In this document: one piece after another, positions 44,807 through 55,104 of the stretch | How the letters are laid out: every line of letters starts with the position of its first letter | How positions within the stretch are numbered: the stretch's first letter is position 1 | Assembly (NCBI GenBank): GCA_024500155.1 | Contig: CM044871.1 | Span: 39,224,228 to 39,288,227 of the forward strand | DNA length: 64,000 bases | Direction: 5' to 3' | Source of the DNA: Chenopodium formosanum | Lineage: Eukaryota; Streptophyta; Magnoliopsida; Caryophyllales; Amaranthaceae | Translations under genes and position numbers: made by a program | Notes under the pieces: generated by a model | The model's database searches: none | The model's input: only the letters and a program-made list of their open reading frames with translations | What the model was told of the DNA's origin: nothing

Positions 44807-45364
44807 ATGTAAAGACCTCAATTTTGTTATCTCAAGTTTTGTTAATGAGAATATGCCTTCATTTCTTATTGTCGCCTGTACAAAATACAGACGCCCAATG
44901 CGTTTGGAAAGTGTATGTCCCAACAACAGACGCCCCAATCCTTCTGAAGGAGCCGATTGCCTTAGAACAGTCGTTCCTACGAAATTCATTAAGTTAATAT
45001 CGACACTTAACGAATATTTACCCAACCATTTAAGAGGCCTAAGGCCAGATAAAATCATGATGAGGCCCATGGCCGGATATTAATAAACAAAAAGAGACCG
45101 AATGGTCACAGTCTGCTCCAACATGAGTATGACCGTCTGCTCCAACATGAGTCAGGTAACCGGCGACGTCCATTCGGGCAAATTCGTCGAGGAGAAGCAT
45201 CTCCCATTTGGGTGGCACATTGCTCTACAAATATAACAAGCGGCCCTACCAAATGCTAAGGCAGCATTCGCAGTAATTTGTTTTAATCGAAAGTGAAATC
45301 TAAAAGGGCTGAATTTTCTAACTGTTCTAGCACAGCTCGAAAATGGTCACTGTTTCACAAGTAG

Positions 45365-45622
45365 AGGCTAAAGAGGCAATAAGCTGGATGCACCTGTTTT
45401 TGCCTACGGGCAAATCAGGCGGAACATTCTTGTTAATATACAAGTTAACTACTTAAGCACCTAATGAGGCTTTTGACCGGATGACGCCTGTTCTTTGCTT
45501 TTGGGGCAAGGCAGGTGGACAATTCTTTTTAAAGACCATTTGCTAAGTTATAAACTTACCATATCTCAAAGAGGCTTATGGCCGGATGCGCCTGTTTTTA
45601 GCGCACAGGGCAAAACAGGCGG
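45365..45622. repeat. Degenerate tandem hairpin array, Tat-alpha2
   Basis: Three units with CCGGATG and GCCTGTT...AACAGGCGG hairpins, as in alpha1 at 16874-17121. Confidence 0.7.
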
Positions 45623-45751
45623 AAGTTTTCCCCTAGCAAAATTTGCTAAGTTGGAAATTTGAGTTTTGTTTGAGCCAATGGCCGAATGAAAACTTTAAGT
45701 TGCCAATTCTGGATGGACGTCTGTCGAGTGGTTTGGGGCAATCACCATAGT

Positions 45752-45815
45752 GATTGATTGACTTAGAAACCATGAATACTCTTCTAAGTGTCAATAATTT
45801 CTAAGCCAATCAATC
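45752..45815. repeat. Long stem-loop downstream of aORF, Tat-alpha2
   Basis: Arms 45752-45780 and 45787-45815 with a six-base loop. Same as 17253-17316 apart from two changes in the right arm. Confidence 0.78.
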
Positions 45816-47849
45816 CAATAAACCGAAACCACTCGACATCCGTCCAGGGGCAAGAACATTCGCATGGTATACATGTTATAATACTTAGCCAAAAGCATGC
45901 AATGAAAAATTCAAAAATGCAAAGGACAACAGTATGAATAAACTCAGCCAAATGGCCAAATGATATAAATGAAAAAGACCAATCGCCATCAGACGACTGG
46001 TTAAGATTGTTTTCTGGCAAAGCCAGAGAAATTTTTAAAGTACCCGACCCCTTGGTCGGTAAAGATACATCAATACTCGGCACGCAGGCATGAAAAGAAA
46101 GTACATGGCCATTCGGGCGCAGAAAAAATAAAAGCTTAAGTGATCAGGGGAGAGTCTCTTCATTGGCAGCCGACCTGTTGCCCTTCGGCTGCTCTTCCTC
46201 ATTTTTCTCTCGTCCCTCCACCTGATCTTCCTCCTCTCCACCAGAGGACGACACCCCAGAAGAGTCGGACCCAGAGCTTTCCTCGGCCTCAGCAACAACC
46301 TTAGCTTCCTTCTCAGCCTCGTCAAGAAGGCGAGCGTCGAATGCTTTGCTGGCTTCATCAAACTTGGATTTCCAAGTCTGATAGTCCGAGTCCGGCTGCA
46401 CAGCCGCCCAAGTGTCCCGCATGATGGCATCATAGTCGCTCATCATTTGCTTAACAAGAGCTTCTCTCTCTTGTTCAGCTACGTACTCAAACTTGGTCTT
46501 CAGCTGATGCTCCTGGTTGGTGAGGCGCTGCTCCAGGCGACCCACCCTCTGCTTGGCTCTCTCGGCCTCTTCCTTGGCATCCTGAAGAGGCTTGAGCTTC
46601 TCCTTAAGACTTGTGATTTCGTTCTTAAGGGAAGTGATGTGCAGGCGGGCCGAGTCTAGATCCTTCTTCAGCTGCAGATTGGCTTCCGCCTGCGAATACA
46701 TCATACCAAGCGTCAGAAGCTCATTCTGAGCAATATCAAATTGAGCTCGATCCAAGGCAGACTCGGCTCGAGCATTAGCGGCTATTACCTCTTTGGACTT
46801 GTCCTTGAGGGGTTGCCTGAGCCCTTAGACGCGCAGCATGGCCTGCAAAAAGAGCCGAATGGTTAAAACCAGGCGGATAAAAACTTGAGGAAAAAAAAAA
46901 AGATTTGCTTAAGTTAGGACTCATACCTCGCAGAGGTTCCCCAAGATGCCATCCAAGTCCAGGGTGCCGACTCCTCTGACAGACGCCTTATCGTCAGTGT
47001 CATTCGCCCTCAGCATGGACTTAGCCATCTGGATTACAGTCGGCCTCTGCACAGGGACAGAGAAGGAAAGAGAGTTAGAAAATTAACACAAGTATATCTA
47101 AATGGAAGAACAAAAAAGGTGAATGGTTTTTACCGTCGTCCTGTGGTTCCTCCCCTTTCCCCAAACTCCTCCTCTCTCCTGCTGAGCCGACAGCAGTGGT
47201 GGGTTGCTTGAAGCCACCCTTCGATGTCCTCTGGACATCCGGTTTTCTGATCCCCCTATCAGCTTCGAGAGAAGAGGTGTCTGGGCCTTTCTTGGGCTTG
47301 TGAGCAATGTGCTTCCAGCCGCCCTTGCCGGATGCGCTCACATCACCTGCCCTTGTCTTTTGAATTTTAGGGTCGGATGGTTTTGAGGGAGATTTGGTAG
47401 GGGCACCCTACATCAACACAAGATAAAGCAAGTTAGAAATCATTCGGACAAATTTAGCATTAGTAAAAAATGTCAAGTATAACAAGTTCTCACCTTGGGG
47501 GTGCCGCCAGCTTTCTGCTCATCCACCTTGAGGTGGGTGGTTGCCTCTGCCCTATTTAGGACATTTGATCTGTATCGAGCAGCAGATACAGCCGGCTTCC
47601 TTGAGGCCGAGAGCTTCTCCATTGCCTGGTCTGCAAAAATGAACAAGTGTTAGCACCATCAAACAAGTATTGAAAAGCAAAATGAAATTACATATAAAAC
47701 AGACGGTCGACTACCTCTCGACATTTCAGAGCTTAGCCCACAGGCGGCTAAGAACGTTCCCTCTTCAAACCATTTGTACAAAGGGAGATAGCATTGGGGG
47801 GTGACCTCCTTGTCCCCCTAATCATTCGTCCACACGGACACGGTAAACA

Positions 47850-47854
47850 ACCCT
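47850..47854. other. Target-site duplication of family M3, left copy
   Basis: ACCCT at 47850-47854 is repeated exactly at 52871-52875. Confidence 0.93.
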
Positions 47855-48601
47855 TGATGCAAGTCTAAGCATGGAGAACTTCGAAGATTTGCTTATCATG
47901 CATCAAGATAGCTTGTCCCTAAACATTGATTCAAGCCAAGCATTGCATGGACACTTTTTTGGATATCAAAGCAAAGCCACGGTTTGCTTAGTGGTTTTTC
48001 TTGGAGTCTAGTTCACTTTCTTGAACTTTCTTGAATTTTCTTTACTTAGATTTTGCTTACAAGTTTTTACCTTTCACTTGAAAGGGTTTTTCTTGGTTCA
48101 AGCATTAGGATCTTTAATCTTTATTTAGTTCTTTAATTTTTATTTATTTATTTAGTTGCTTTAAAAATCAGTTAGTTAGCAAAATAAATCAGTTTAGGCG
48201 TGTGCTTGTTCTCCAAGGAGTTTGGTGTATGCTTGTGCTCCAAGGTGCTTGCTCTTCAAGCAAGTTAGAATTCTAGTTTAATTAGGATTGAATTAGGGAC
48301 TTGTCCTAATCTTCCTAGGTAAACTAAGTCTTATAAATAGGGCTGTAAACACACGAATAAACATACATATAGATTAATATTCAGATTTATTTCTTAAGTT
48401 GCATACTTGAGTTTTGGTTGATTGCGATCAATTGCTGTTTTGCTTGTTTTAGTTAAAACATTCGTTTGGATTGATTAATTAGGTGGATTCTTAATTGATT
48501 AATCTTAGTTTTTGTTTAATTCTTGGTGGATTTCCTGTATAGAATTAGACTTAAACATATCCCTTGTGTTTTGTTGATTTTCGGATCAATAATTCACATC
48601 A
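47855..48601 (+). repeat. Family M3 5' LTR
   Basis: 747 bp, TGATGCAAGTC to TTCACATCA. TATA box CTTATAAATAGG at about 48331. The first 156 bases also read as the end of a pol frame (MENFEDLLIMHQDSLSLNID), an echo of the 3' LTR and not a separate gene. Confidence 0.94.
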
Positions 48602-48605
48602 TCTT

Positions 48606-48617
48606 TGGTATCAGAGC
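48606..48617 (+). other. Family M3 primer-binding site (initiator tRNA-Met)
   Basis: TGGTATCAGAGC, four bases inside the 5' LTR. Confidence 0.9.
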
Positions 48618-48893
48618 CAGATTACGCAACTTCGGAAAAAATTAAACTGGGAACAATTGGCTGGGAATTTTTGCGTGATTCTTTTTGCATTCAACTCTAA
48701 AAACGTCCATCTATCACCATATAAAATTTCATAATTTTTAGTTGAGTAACGCGTTCTACACAGCCTCAAACATTTGGTGTTTGTGCACTGATTTGCGGTT
48801 GGGAGTCCGGTTTTTGTGTTGCCTAGTTTTTCTTCAAGATTCGATCTTTTAATCAAGATTTTTGCATGAACTGACTTGGTTTGTGTAGGAATC

Positions 48894-51800
48894 ATGAGTG
48901 ACGAGGAGGTTCCACAGGTTCCAAGGGGATTAACCTTAGAACAGGCTCAAAATCTTAGAAGAGATAGGCGAATTGACGAGTTGGCAGCAAGGATGGATGA
49001 GATATTAAAAAGGCTTGATACTCTTGCTGGAGGTTCTTCAAGGAAAGGAAATTCTAACCCTAATTCTGGTTCAAGTGAGGAAGAACAACCAAGGAGGAAT
49101 CCAAGAAGGCCACGAAATAATTATTCTTCAAGTGATGAATCACCAAGGCCTAGGAGAAGAGATAGACCAAAGGATGATGATAGGAACCTTAGATTAGATC
49201 TTCCCGAATTCAATGGGAGTATGAATGAACCTGAAAAATACTTTGAGTGGATTAGAAGGGCCGAGACACTTTTTGATTACAAGGAGTATGATGAAAGGAA
49301 AAGATGCAAATTGGCTGAATTAAAATTGACCGGTTATGCTAGTCTTTGGTATGATAATCTAAAGAAGAAGAGGCATAAGGAGGGGCGTGCAAGAATCTCA
49401 ACTTGGGAACAACTCAAGAAGCACATGAAAAAAAGGTTCGTACCTAGTGATTATATTCAAGATGTTTATCTTAAGATGCAACTTTTTAAACAAAATTCTA
49501 TGACTGTTGAGAATTATATTGGTGAATTTGAAAAGTTATGCATGCTATGTGGCTTAGAAGAGATTGTTGAGCATAAGATTGCTAGATTTATTTCGGGGTT
49601 GAATGATAATATTGCTGAAAAAGTTGAATTGCAACAATATTGGTCCTTTGAGGATGTTTGCAAGGTAGCTTTGAAAGTTGAAAAACAGATAAAGGGGAAG
49701 AAAGGGACGTACACTAAGCCCTTTGTAAAAGGTTTCACTAAACCTTTTGAGAAGAACAGTTTGGAGAAAAGTGGTTCTAGTTCGAACTACAAGGAGACTA
49801 AATCAAAATTTGAAGCTCCTAAAAAGCTTGTTGAAGATAGGAAGTGCTTCAAGTGTGGTAGTGTTGGTCACATTGCAACTAATTGTCCATCAAAAAGAGT
49901 AATGACTGCTCAAGAGTGGGAACAAGAACAAGCTAAGTGTGAGCAAGGTAGTGACTATGTAGAAGAGAACGAAGAGGAAAACTTTGAAGAAGAGGAGGGG
50001 CATGTTGACGAAATTGATCCCGAGACTCATGGTCAAAGTTTGGTTCTAAGAAGGGCGCTACACTCTAAAACCGTACCTATGGAAAACAATCAAAGGGAGA
50101 AAATCTTTCTTACAAGGTGCAAGGTAGAAGATAGGTTGTGTGATATGATCATAGACACGGGGAGTTGCACTAATGTGGTATCTACTACTTTGGTAGACAA
50201 ATTGAAGTGGCCAACTACTGAGCATCCAAGCCCTTATAAGCTTCATTGGCTTAATAATTCGAGTGATGTTAAGGTAACTAAACAAGCCTTAATCTCCTTT
50301 TCAATTGGTAAATTTCATGATAAAGTTTTGTGTGATGTTTGTCCTATGGATGCTTGTCATATACTATTAGGCCGTCCTTGGCAATATGATAGATTTGTGA
50401 AGTTTGATGGAAGGACTAATGTGTATGTTGTGAGAAAAGGAGAAAAAGAGAGACCGGTTGCTTTAAAACCTTTGATAAGCAACAAGCCTTCTAATGTTAC
50501 CTCTAATTCGAAGAGTTCTTATTTGATTAGTGAGAGGGAATTAGAAAAAGAGATTTGCAGCAACAATGTGGTATATATACTTGTTTCTAATGAGATTCGA
50601 ATTGATCAAGATAAACAAGCAAAGAGGTCATATGAATTGGAATCTGTTTTAGAAGAATTCAAGGATGTCTTTCCTAAGGAATTACCTCCGGGACTACCTC
50701 CTATTCGTGGGATAGAGCATCAAATTGACTTGATTCCGGGAGCATCATTACCTAATAAGGCAGCCTATAGAAGTAATCTGGAAGAAACAAAGGAGATGCA
50801 AAGGCAAATTGAAGAGCTTATGACTAGAGGATACGTGAGGGAAAGTATGAGCCCTTGTGCCGTGCCTACTTTACTTGTCCCAAAGAAAGATGGGAGTTGG
50901 CGCATGTGTATTGATAGTAGGAGTGTGAATAACATCACTATCAAATACCGATTTCCTATTCCAATATTAGATGATCTACTTGATGAACTACATGGTTCAC
51001 AGTTGTTTTCTAAGATTGATCTTATGAGTGGTTATCATCAAATTCGAATGAGAGAAGGAGATGAGTGGAAAACAGCATTCAAGACTAAGTTAGGGTTGTA
51101 TGAATGGTTGGTGATGCCGTTTGGACTCACTAATGCACCTAGCACTTTCATGAGGTTGATGCATGAGGTACTTAAACCTTTCCTTGGCAAGTTTGTTGTT
51201 GTTTATTTAGATGATATTCTGATATACTCTAAAAATTTGCATGATCATTTAAATCATCTAACAAGTGTGTTTGAAGTGTTAAGAGAGAAGAAACTCTATG
51301 CTAAGCTTGAAAAATGCTACTTCTTAGTGCCTAGTGTTACTTTTCTTGGTTATGTTGTATCAAAGGATGGAGTTTCAGTTGATCATTTGAAAGTAGAGGC
51401 TATTAAAACTTGGCCTATTCCTACTAATGTGAGTGATCGAGATACAAAGTTCATGAGTTTCTTTTGGAAGTCTTTATGGAAGCTTGTGGGAACTAAATTG
51501 CTCTTTAGTACATCGTACCATCCACAAACTGATGGACAAACCGAGGTTACTAATCGTACTCTTGGTGCGCTTTTGCGTGGGTTAGTGAGTAAGACACAAA
51601 AGGATTGGGACATCAAGTTAGCTCATGCGGAGTTTGCCTATAATAGATCACCTACATATGCTACAAAACATAGTCCTTTTGAGGTAGTCTATGGAGTCAA
51701 TCCGAAACTTCCAATTGATCTTGTTCCATTGCCTAAGGGTGAATTAATTCACAAAGATGCCGAGTCTAAGTTGAAGAGTATGCTGAAATTACATGCTCAA

Positions 51801-52280
51801 GTTCGAACAAGAATAGAGAAAGTAAATGACATGTACAAAGCTAGAGCAAACAAGCATAGAAGGCAACAAAGTTACACTGTTGGAGACTTGGTATGGTTAC
51901 ATTTGAGAAAGGGAAGATTTCCAGGAAAACGCAAGAATAAGTTGATGCCTAGAAGTGAAGGTCCTTTCAAGATTATTGAGAAGATCAATGACAATGCTTA
52001 TAAGTTAGAACTTCCGGGAGAATATGGAGTTAGTGCTACATTCAATGTTGGCGATTTGGCTAAGTATATTCCTGATGAGGAACTTCGAGATTTGAGGACA
52101 AATTCTTTCGAAGAAGAGGAGGATGATGCAAGTCTAAGCATGGAGAACTTCGAAGATTTGCTTATCATGCATCAAGATAGCTTGTCCCTAAACATTGATT
52201 CAAGCCAAGCATTGCATGGACACTTTCTTGGATATCAAAGCAAAGCCACGGTTTGCTTAGTGGTTTTTCTTGGAGTCTAG
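48894..52280 (+). CDS. Family M3 Gag-Pol polyprotein lacking RNase H and half of integrase
   Basis: One open frame of 1128 codons from the ATG 48894 (MSDEEVPQVP). An in-frame codon 18 bases upstream is not needed. Domains by residue: basic/Ser-rich N-terminus (1-95), capsid-like region (about 105-270), CCHC knuckle CFKCGSVGHIATNC (318-331), protease with DTGS at about 421, RT to about 845 with YLDD at 771, then a direct jump to VSDRDTKF (second integrase Asp), DGQTEV (Glu, about 884) and the C-terminal WLHLRKGRFPGKRKNKL. The last 52 codons lie in the 3' LTR. Against M2 the jump removes 1140 bp, a multiple of three, between two copies of TGAGTGA. RNase H, the zinc-binding part and the first catalytic Asp are absent, so reverse transcription and integration would need proteins from another element. 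The protein may be made but cannot act alone. Confidence 0.88.
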   Translation: MSDEEVPQVPRGLTLEQAQNLRRDRRIDELAARMDEILKRLDTLAGGSSRKGNSNPNSGSSEEEQPRRNPRRPRNNYSSSDESPRPRRRDRPKDDDRNLRLDLPEFNGSMNEPEKYFEWIRRAETLFDYKEYDERKRCKLAELKLTGYASLWYDNLKKKRHKEGRARISTWEQLKKHMKKRFVPSDYIQDVYLKMQLFKQNSMTVENYIGEFEKLCMLCGLEEIVEHKIARFISGLNDNIAEKVELQQYWSFEDVCKVALKVEKQIKGKKGTYTKPFVKGFTKPFEKNSLEKSGSSSNYKETKSKFEAPKKLVEDRKCFKCGSVGHIATNCPSKRVMTAQEWEQEQAKCEQGSDYVEENEEENFEEEEGHVDEIDPETHGQSLVLRRALHSKTVPMENNQREKIFLTRCKVEDRLCDMIIDTGSCTNVVSTTLVDKLKWPTTEHPSPYKLHWLNNSSDVKVTKQALISFSIGKFHDKVLCDVCPMDACHILLGRPWQYDRFVKFDGRTNVYVVRKGEKERPVALKPLISNKPSNVTSNSKSSYLISERELEKEICSNNVVYILVSNEIRIDQDKQAKRSYELESVLEEFKDVFPKELPPGLPPIRGIEHQIDLIPGASLPNKAAYRSNLEETKEMQRQIEELMTRGYVRESMSPCAVPTLLVPKKDGSWRMCIDSRSVNNITIKYRFPIPILDDLLDELHGSQLFSKIDLMSGYHQIRMREGDEWKTAFKTKLGLYEWLVMPFGLTNAPSTFMRLMHEVLKPFLGKFVVVYLDDILIYSKNLHDHLNHLTSVFEVLREKKLYAKLEKCYFLVPSVTFLGYVVSKDGVSVDHLKVEAIKTWPIPTNVSDRDTKFMSFFWKSLWKLVGTKLLFSTSYHPQTDGQTEVTNRTLGALLRGLVSKTQKDWDIKLAHAEFAYNRSPTYATKHSPFEVVYGVNPKLPIDLVPLPKGELIHKDAESKLKSMLKLHAQVRTRIEKVNDMYKARANKHRRQQSYTVGDLVWLHLRKGRFPGKRKNKLMPRSEGPFKIIEKINDNAYKLELPGEYGVSATFNVGDLAKYIPDEELRDLRTNSFEEEEDDASLSMENFEDLLIMHQDSLSLNIDSSQALHGHFLGYQSKATVCLVVFLGV

Positions 52281-52870
52281 TTCACTTTCTTGAACTTTCT
52301 TGAATTTTCTTTACTTAGATTTTGCTTACAAGTTTTTACCTTTCACTTGAAAGGGTTTTTCTTGGTTCAAGCATTAGGATCTTTAATCTTTATTTAGTTC
52401 TTTAATTTTTATTTATTTATTTAGTTGCTTTAAAAATCAGTTAGTTAGCAAAATAAATCAGTTTAGGCGTGTGCTTGTTCTCCAAGGAGTTTGGTGTATG
52501 CTTGTGCTCCAAGGTGCTTGCTCTTCAAGCAAGTTAGAATTCTAGTTTAATTAGGATTGAATTAGGGACTTGTCCTAATCTTCCTAGGTAAACTAAGTCT
52601 TATAAATAGGGTTGTAAACACACGAATAAACATACATATAGATTAATATTCAGATTTATTTCTTAAGTTGCATACTTGAGTTTTGGTTGATTGCGATCAA
52701 TTGTTGTTTTGCTTGTTTTAGTTAAAACATTCGTTTGGATTGATTAATTAGGTGGATTCTTAATTGATTAATCTTAGTTTTTGTTTAATTCTTGGTGGAT
52801 TTCCTGTATAGAATTAGACTTAAACATATCCCTTGTGTTTTGTTGATTTTCGGATCAATAACTCACATCA
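52124..52870 (+). repeat. Family M3 3' LTR
   Basis: 747 bp, TGATGCAAGTC to CTCACATCA. It contains the gag-pol stop at 52278-52280. Followed by TSD ACCCT. Confidence 0.94.
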
Positions 52871-54106
52871 ACCCTTGGTCCATGATCTCCTCCTTTGCCC
52901 GCCTAGGAAGAGGCGGCAATGCACTCCTGCCTGCTAGGAGAGGTGGATTCTTATTCCACCTGTTATACTTTTGGTTCAGGCAGTTGTCGGAAGACTTGAC
53001 TATGTAAAACTTAGTCCTCCAGTCTTTCCACTTGTTCTCTTTGCCAACAGCCATCATGTACCCCTTGCAAGTGGTCAAGGTGTACCAGCCCTCACCGCCC
53101 CTAGCAGGCGCCCTGCTCAGATAGTGCATATGGGCGAACGCTTCAAAGCTCGCCTCCACCTGCAACATCTCACAGGCGGCAACGTACCCCAGAATATTAA
53201 TCCAGGAGTTGGGTAAAAGTTGCCAGATACCCAGTTGGTATCCATCAAAGATCCTCTCCACGGCCGGATGGAGAGGGAAGTGGAGGCCAGCTTAAAAGGC
53301 TGCTTCATAGAAGCCGAATGCTCTATCCTGATAGCTGGCCAGGCTCGGCCAGGTAATGGTGTCGCCCTCGTTAGGGACCGACAAAGTATAGCCATAGCAT
53401 AGAACGACCTTACGCCTAAAATTGGCAAGGCCGGATGCCATGGAGCTCCGCCTGCTTGGCAGCACATGATGATAGTAGGGGGCTCTCTCCAAGCGCCTGG
53501 AAGCGCTCAGCTCGGCCCAACTTTCCCCCTTATCAATTGCCAGGGACTCCTTGGCAGAATCTATTTTCGTTCTTGCCTCCTCTGAAGTTATGGAGGTGTT
53601 CTCTGAAGAAGATGTCGAGGCCGACTCGTCATCAGAGCTCTCATCAGAGCTAGGGGACCGCCGACTGGTGCCAGGGGGGCCTCCCCCGGACTCTCTTCCG
53701 GCGCCAGTCTAGAAGGCCTGGGTTGATATTCTTCATCCGCCTCCTCCAAGATTCCATCACTGGGAGTTCCACTAGATGTGGGCGAATGGTAATAGGTGGG
53801 GGTTGGAGGATAAGAAGGAATGTCAGGATGTTCCGACAGCTCACTTCGAGGCACCCTTATTGAGCCGTCTAGATAAACAGTTGACCCATCCGAATGGTAG
53901 AAAATTCCATCGGAGCTACATTGTCTTGCTGTTCTTTTGCATCTGGCCATAGTGTCCTGCACAGACACGAAAACGGTCGGATTCGGAGAAGTTCGCAAAG
54001 CAAGGTCCTTGGCCAAGCATTCGGCACTGCTAGTTCTAGATTCAGCCGTCCCCGGTGACCGGCAGATCACTATCCTATGCCGTGCCGCATGCGATTGGGT
54101 AACCAT

Positions 54107-54469
54107 TTTTTCGAAAACAAAGAAAAAATGAAGAGTAAAAGAAAAAAAAACAGGTGTTACCTTTAAAAGAAGGGTGAAAGACGCTTGGTTGACTGAAGAA
54201 CGGTCGGACAGTTGGCCGAGTGTCGGATGCTTGAAAAGTGAAAACGCTTAGGGAATTTTGAGATTCTTTAAGTCAAAAAGTCCAAGATTCTCCAAAGATT
54301 CGCAAAGGTGTGAATCCAAGGGGGGGGGGGGGTCAAACCTCACTATTTGTAGGGGGGTAAAACCCTAAAAATTTTCCCTCCAACAGTAACTTTTTGAATC
54401 TGACCATTCAGATACTGACACCTGTCACAAGCATCACGTGCAATGCACGTGACCCCTGTGAGGGGCAAT
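54107..54469 (-). promoter_or_regulatory. Promoter of the alpha2 extra ORF and polypurine tract
   Basis: No gene. The TATA element is mutated (plus CTATTTGTA at 54343-54351, against CTATTTATA in alpha1). A run of eleven G on the plus strand lies just beside it (54322-54332). The plus-strand end GTGAGGGGCAAT (54458-54469) is the polypurine tract. Confidence 0.65.
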
Positions 54470-55104
54470 TGATTTGGGTATTTTATTCCCGGCCAGGTGG
54501 CCCAATCAGAAAGCGCCACGTGTCCTCCAAAGAGGTGCCATTTGGGCTTATGGAATGATGACACGTGGAGGGCGGACACTCCTCTGTCCTATGCAGACTG
54601 ATGATCCAGCATGGACCATCCAGATGGCAACACGTGTCACCCAAAAGGTGCCTAAAAACCTTTTGGCTGAGTGACACGTGTCACTCAGGCGTTGCCCCTG
54701 GGATGGCGGCCTTCAAAGGCCCAAATCCCGAGGCGCCGCAAAACGGTGTGACCTAATTCCTAGGACACCAGATCCTAGGAGGGGAACACTCTTCAAAAGG
54801 ACCCTATAAATAGAGACATTCTTACATTTATGACAAGACAGAGAATATACACGCAATACGAGATAACACGTCACTTATCATAGAGCTGTCGTTTTTAAGG
54901 AACACACAACACTTTACCTGAGCTTGGAATCCGAGCAGATAAACTTTACTTCCGCACGTTTTATTATCGAACGCTTACTAACTTAATCTTCGGAGGCGGA
55001 CCACCGACCATCCGGCGGTCCGTTTGCTTTGCAGGTACAGGCGTCCTTTGCTGAATCCAGTCTCAGTGTTGTAACTCTCCCAAGGGACAAAAACCCCCGA
55101 AACA
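54470..55104 (+). repeat. Tat-alpha2 3' LTR
   Basis: 635 bp, TGATTTGGGTATTTTATTCC to CCCCGAAACA. It contains a perfect 22-base palindrome centred on ACACGTGT at 54667-54688 and further G-boxes near 54516, 54560 and 54632. TATA box near 54804. TSD CGTCC follows at 55105-55109. Confidence 0.92.

Larger units (their letters stand above)
44807..46143. other. Noncoding zone between pol and aORF, Tat-alpha2
   Basis: About 1.3 kb with no supported gene. 44807-45190 is pol 3' flank with no clear structure beyond an imperfect repeat of GACCGTCTGCTCCAACATGAGT near 45110-45150. 45365-45622 is the degenerate three-unit hairpin array, 45752-45815 the long stem-loop, and 45830-46143 the aORF 3' flank. Confidence 0.65.
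47855..52870 (+). mobile_element. Family M3, complete LTR retrotransposon with deleted pol
   Basis: 5016 bp. Two 747-bp LTRs (47855-48601, 52124-52870) differ at about four positions by eye. PBS 48606-48617, one gag-pol frame, polypurine tract GAAGAAGAGGAGGA at 52110-52123, TSD ACCCT. It is the youngest insertion that can be dated here from its LTRs. The internal region is about 3.5 kb because RNase H and the N-terminal half of integrase are missing. Confidence 0.95.
46144..54106 (-). pseudogene. Tat-alpha2 antisense extra ORF (aORF), split by M3
   Basis: Minus-strand exons: exon 1 54106-52871 and 47854-47715 (M3 between), exon 2 47630-47494, exon 3 47407-47134, exon 4 47046-46927 and exon 5 46842-46144. 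All introns keep GT-AG. Exon 1: MVTQSHAARH start, MARCKRTARQ at 53950, then the 'putative gypsy type transposon' type domain (GIWQLLPNSWINILGYVAAC, DWRTKFYIVKS). Exon 5 is open for 203 codons from about 46755: coiled coil (RLEQRLTNQEHQLKTKF) and an acidic tail (SSSGGEEEDQVEGREKNEEEQ), then stop TGA 46146-46144. A TAA lies at the start of exon 5 (CAA in alpha1), with a further stop near 47820 and frame slips in exon 1. alpha1 has the same exon borders. Function unknown. Confidence 0.78.
39734..55104 (+). mobile_element. Tat-alpha2 retrotransposon, interrupted by complete family M3 element
   Basis: 5' LTR 39734-40369, PBS from 40372, gag-protease 40403-42970, RT-RNase H to 44806, noncoding zone to 46143, antisense aORF 54106-46144 (split by M3 at 47855-52870), promoter, polypurine tract 54458-54469 and 3' LTR 54470-55104. 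TSD CGTCC/CATCC. Without M3 it is about 10.35 kb. Integrase was almost wholly lost by an internal deletion. By eye the two LTRs differ at a few per cent of positions, so it is much older than M3. Confidence 0.92.

Noticed and set aside
47876..48010. Independent small gene (MENFEDLLIMHQ) in the M3 5' LTR
   Set aside because: It is the LTR copy of the gag-pol end. The true coding copy is at 52124-52280.
54322..54332. G11 run as a G-quadruplex regulatory element
   Set aside because: Other copies have a short or no G run here (alpha1 has four), so it looks like homopolymer slippage in a decayed promoter.
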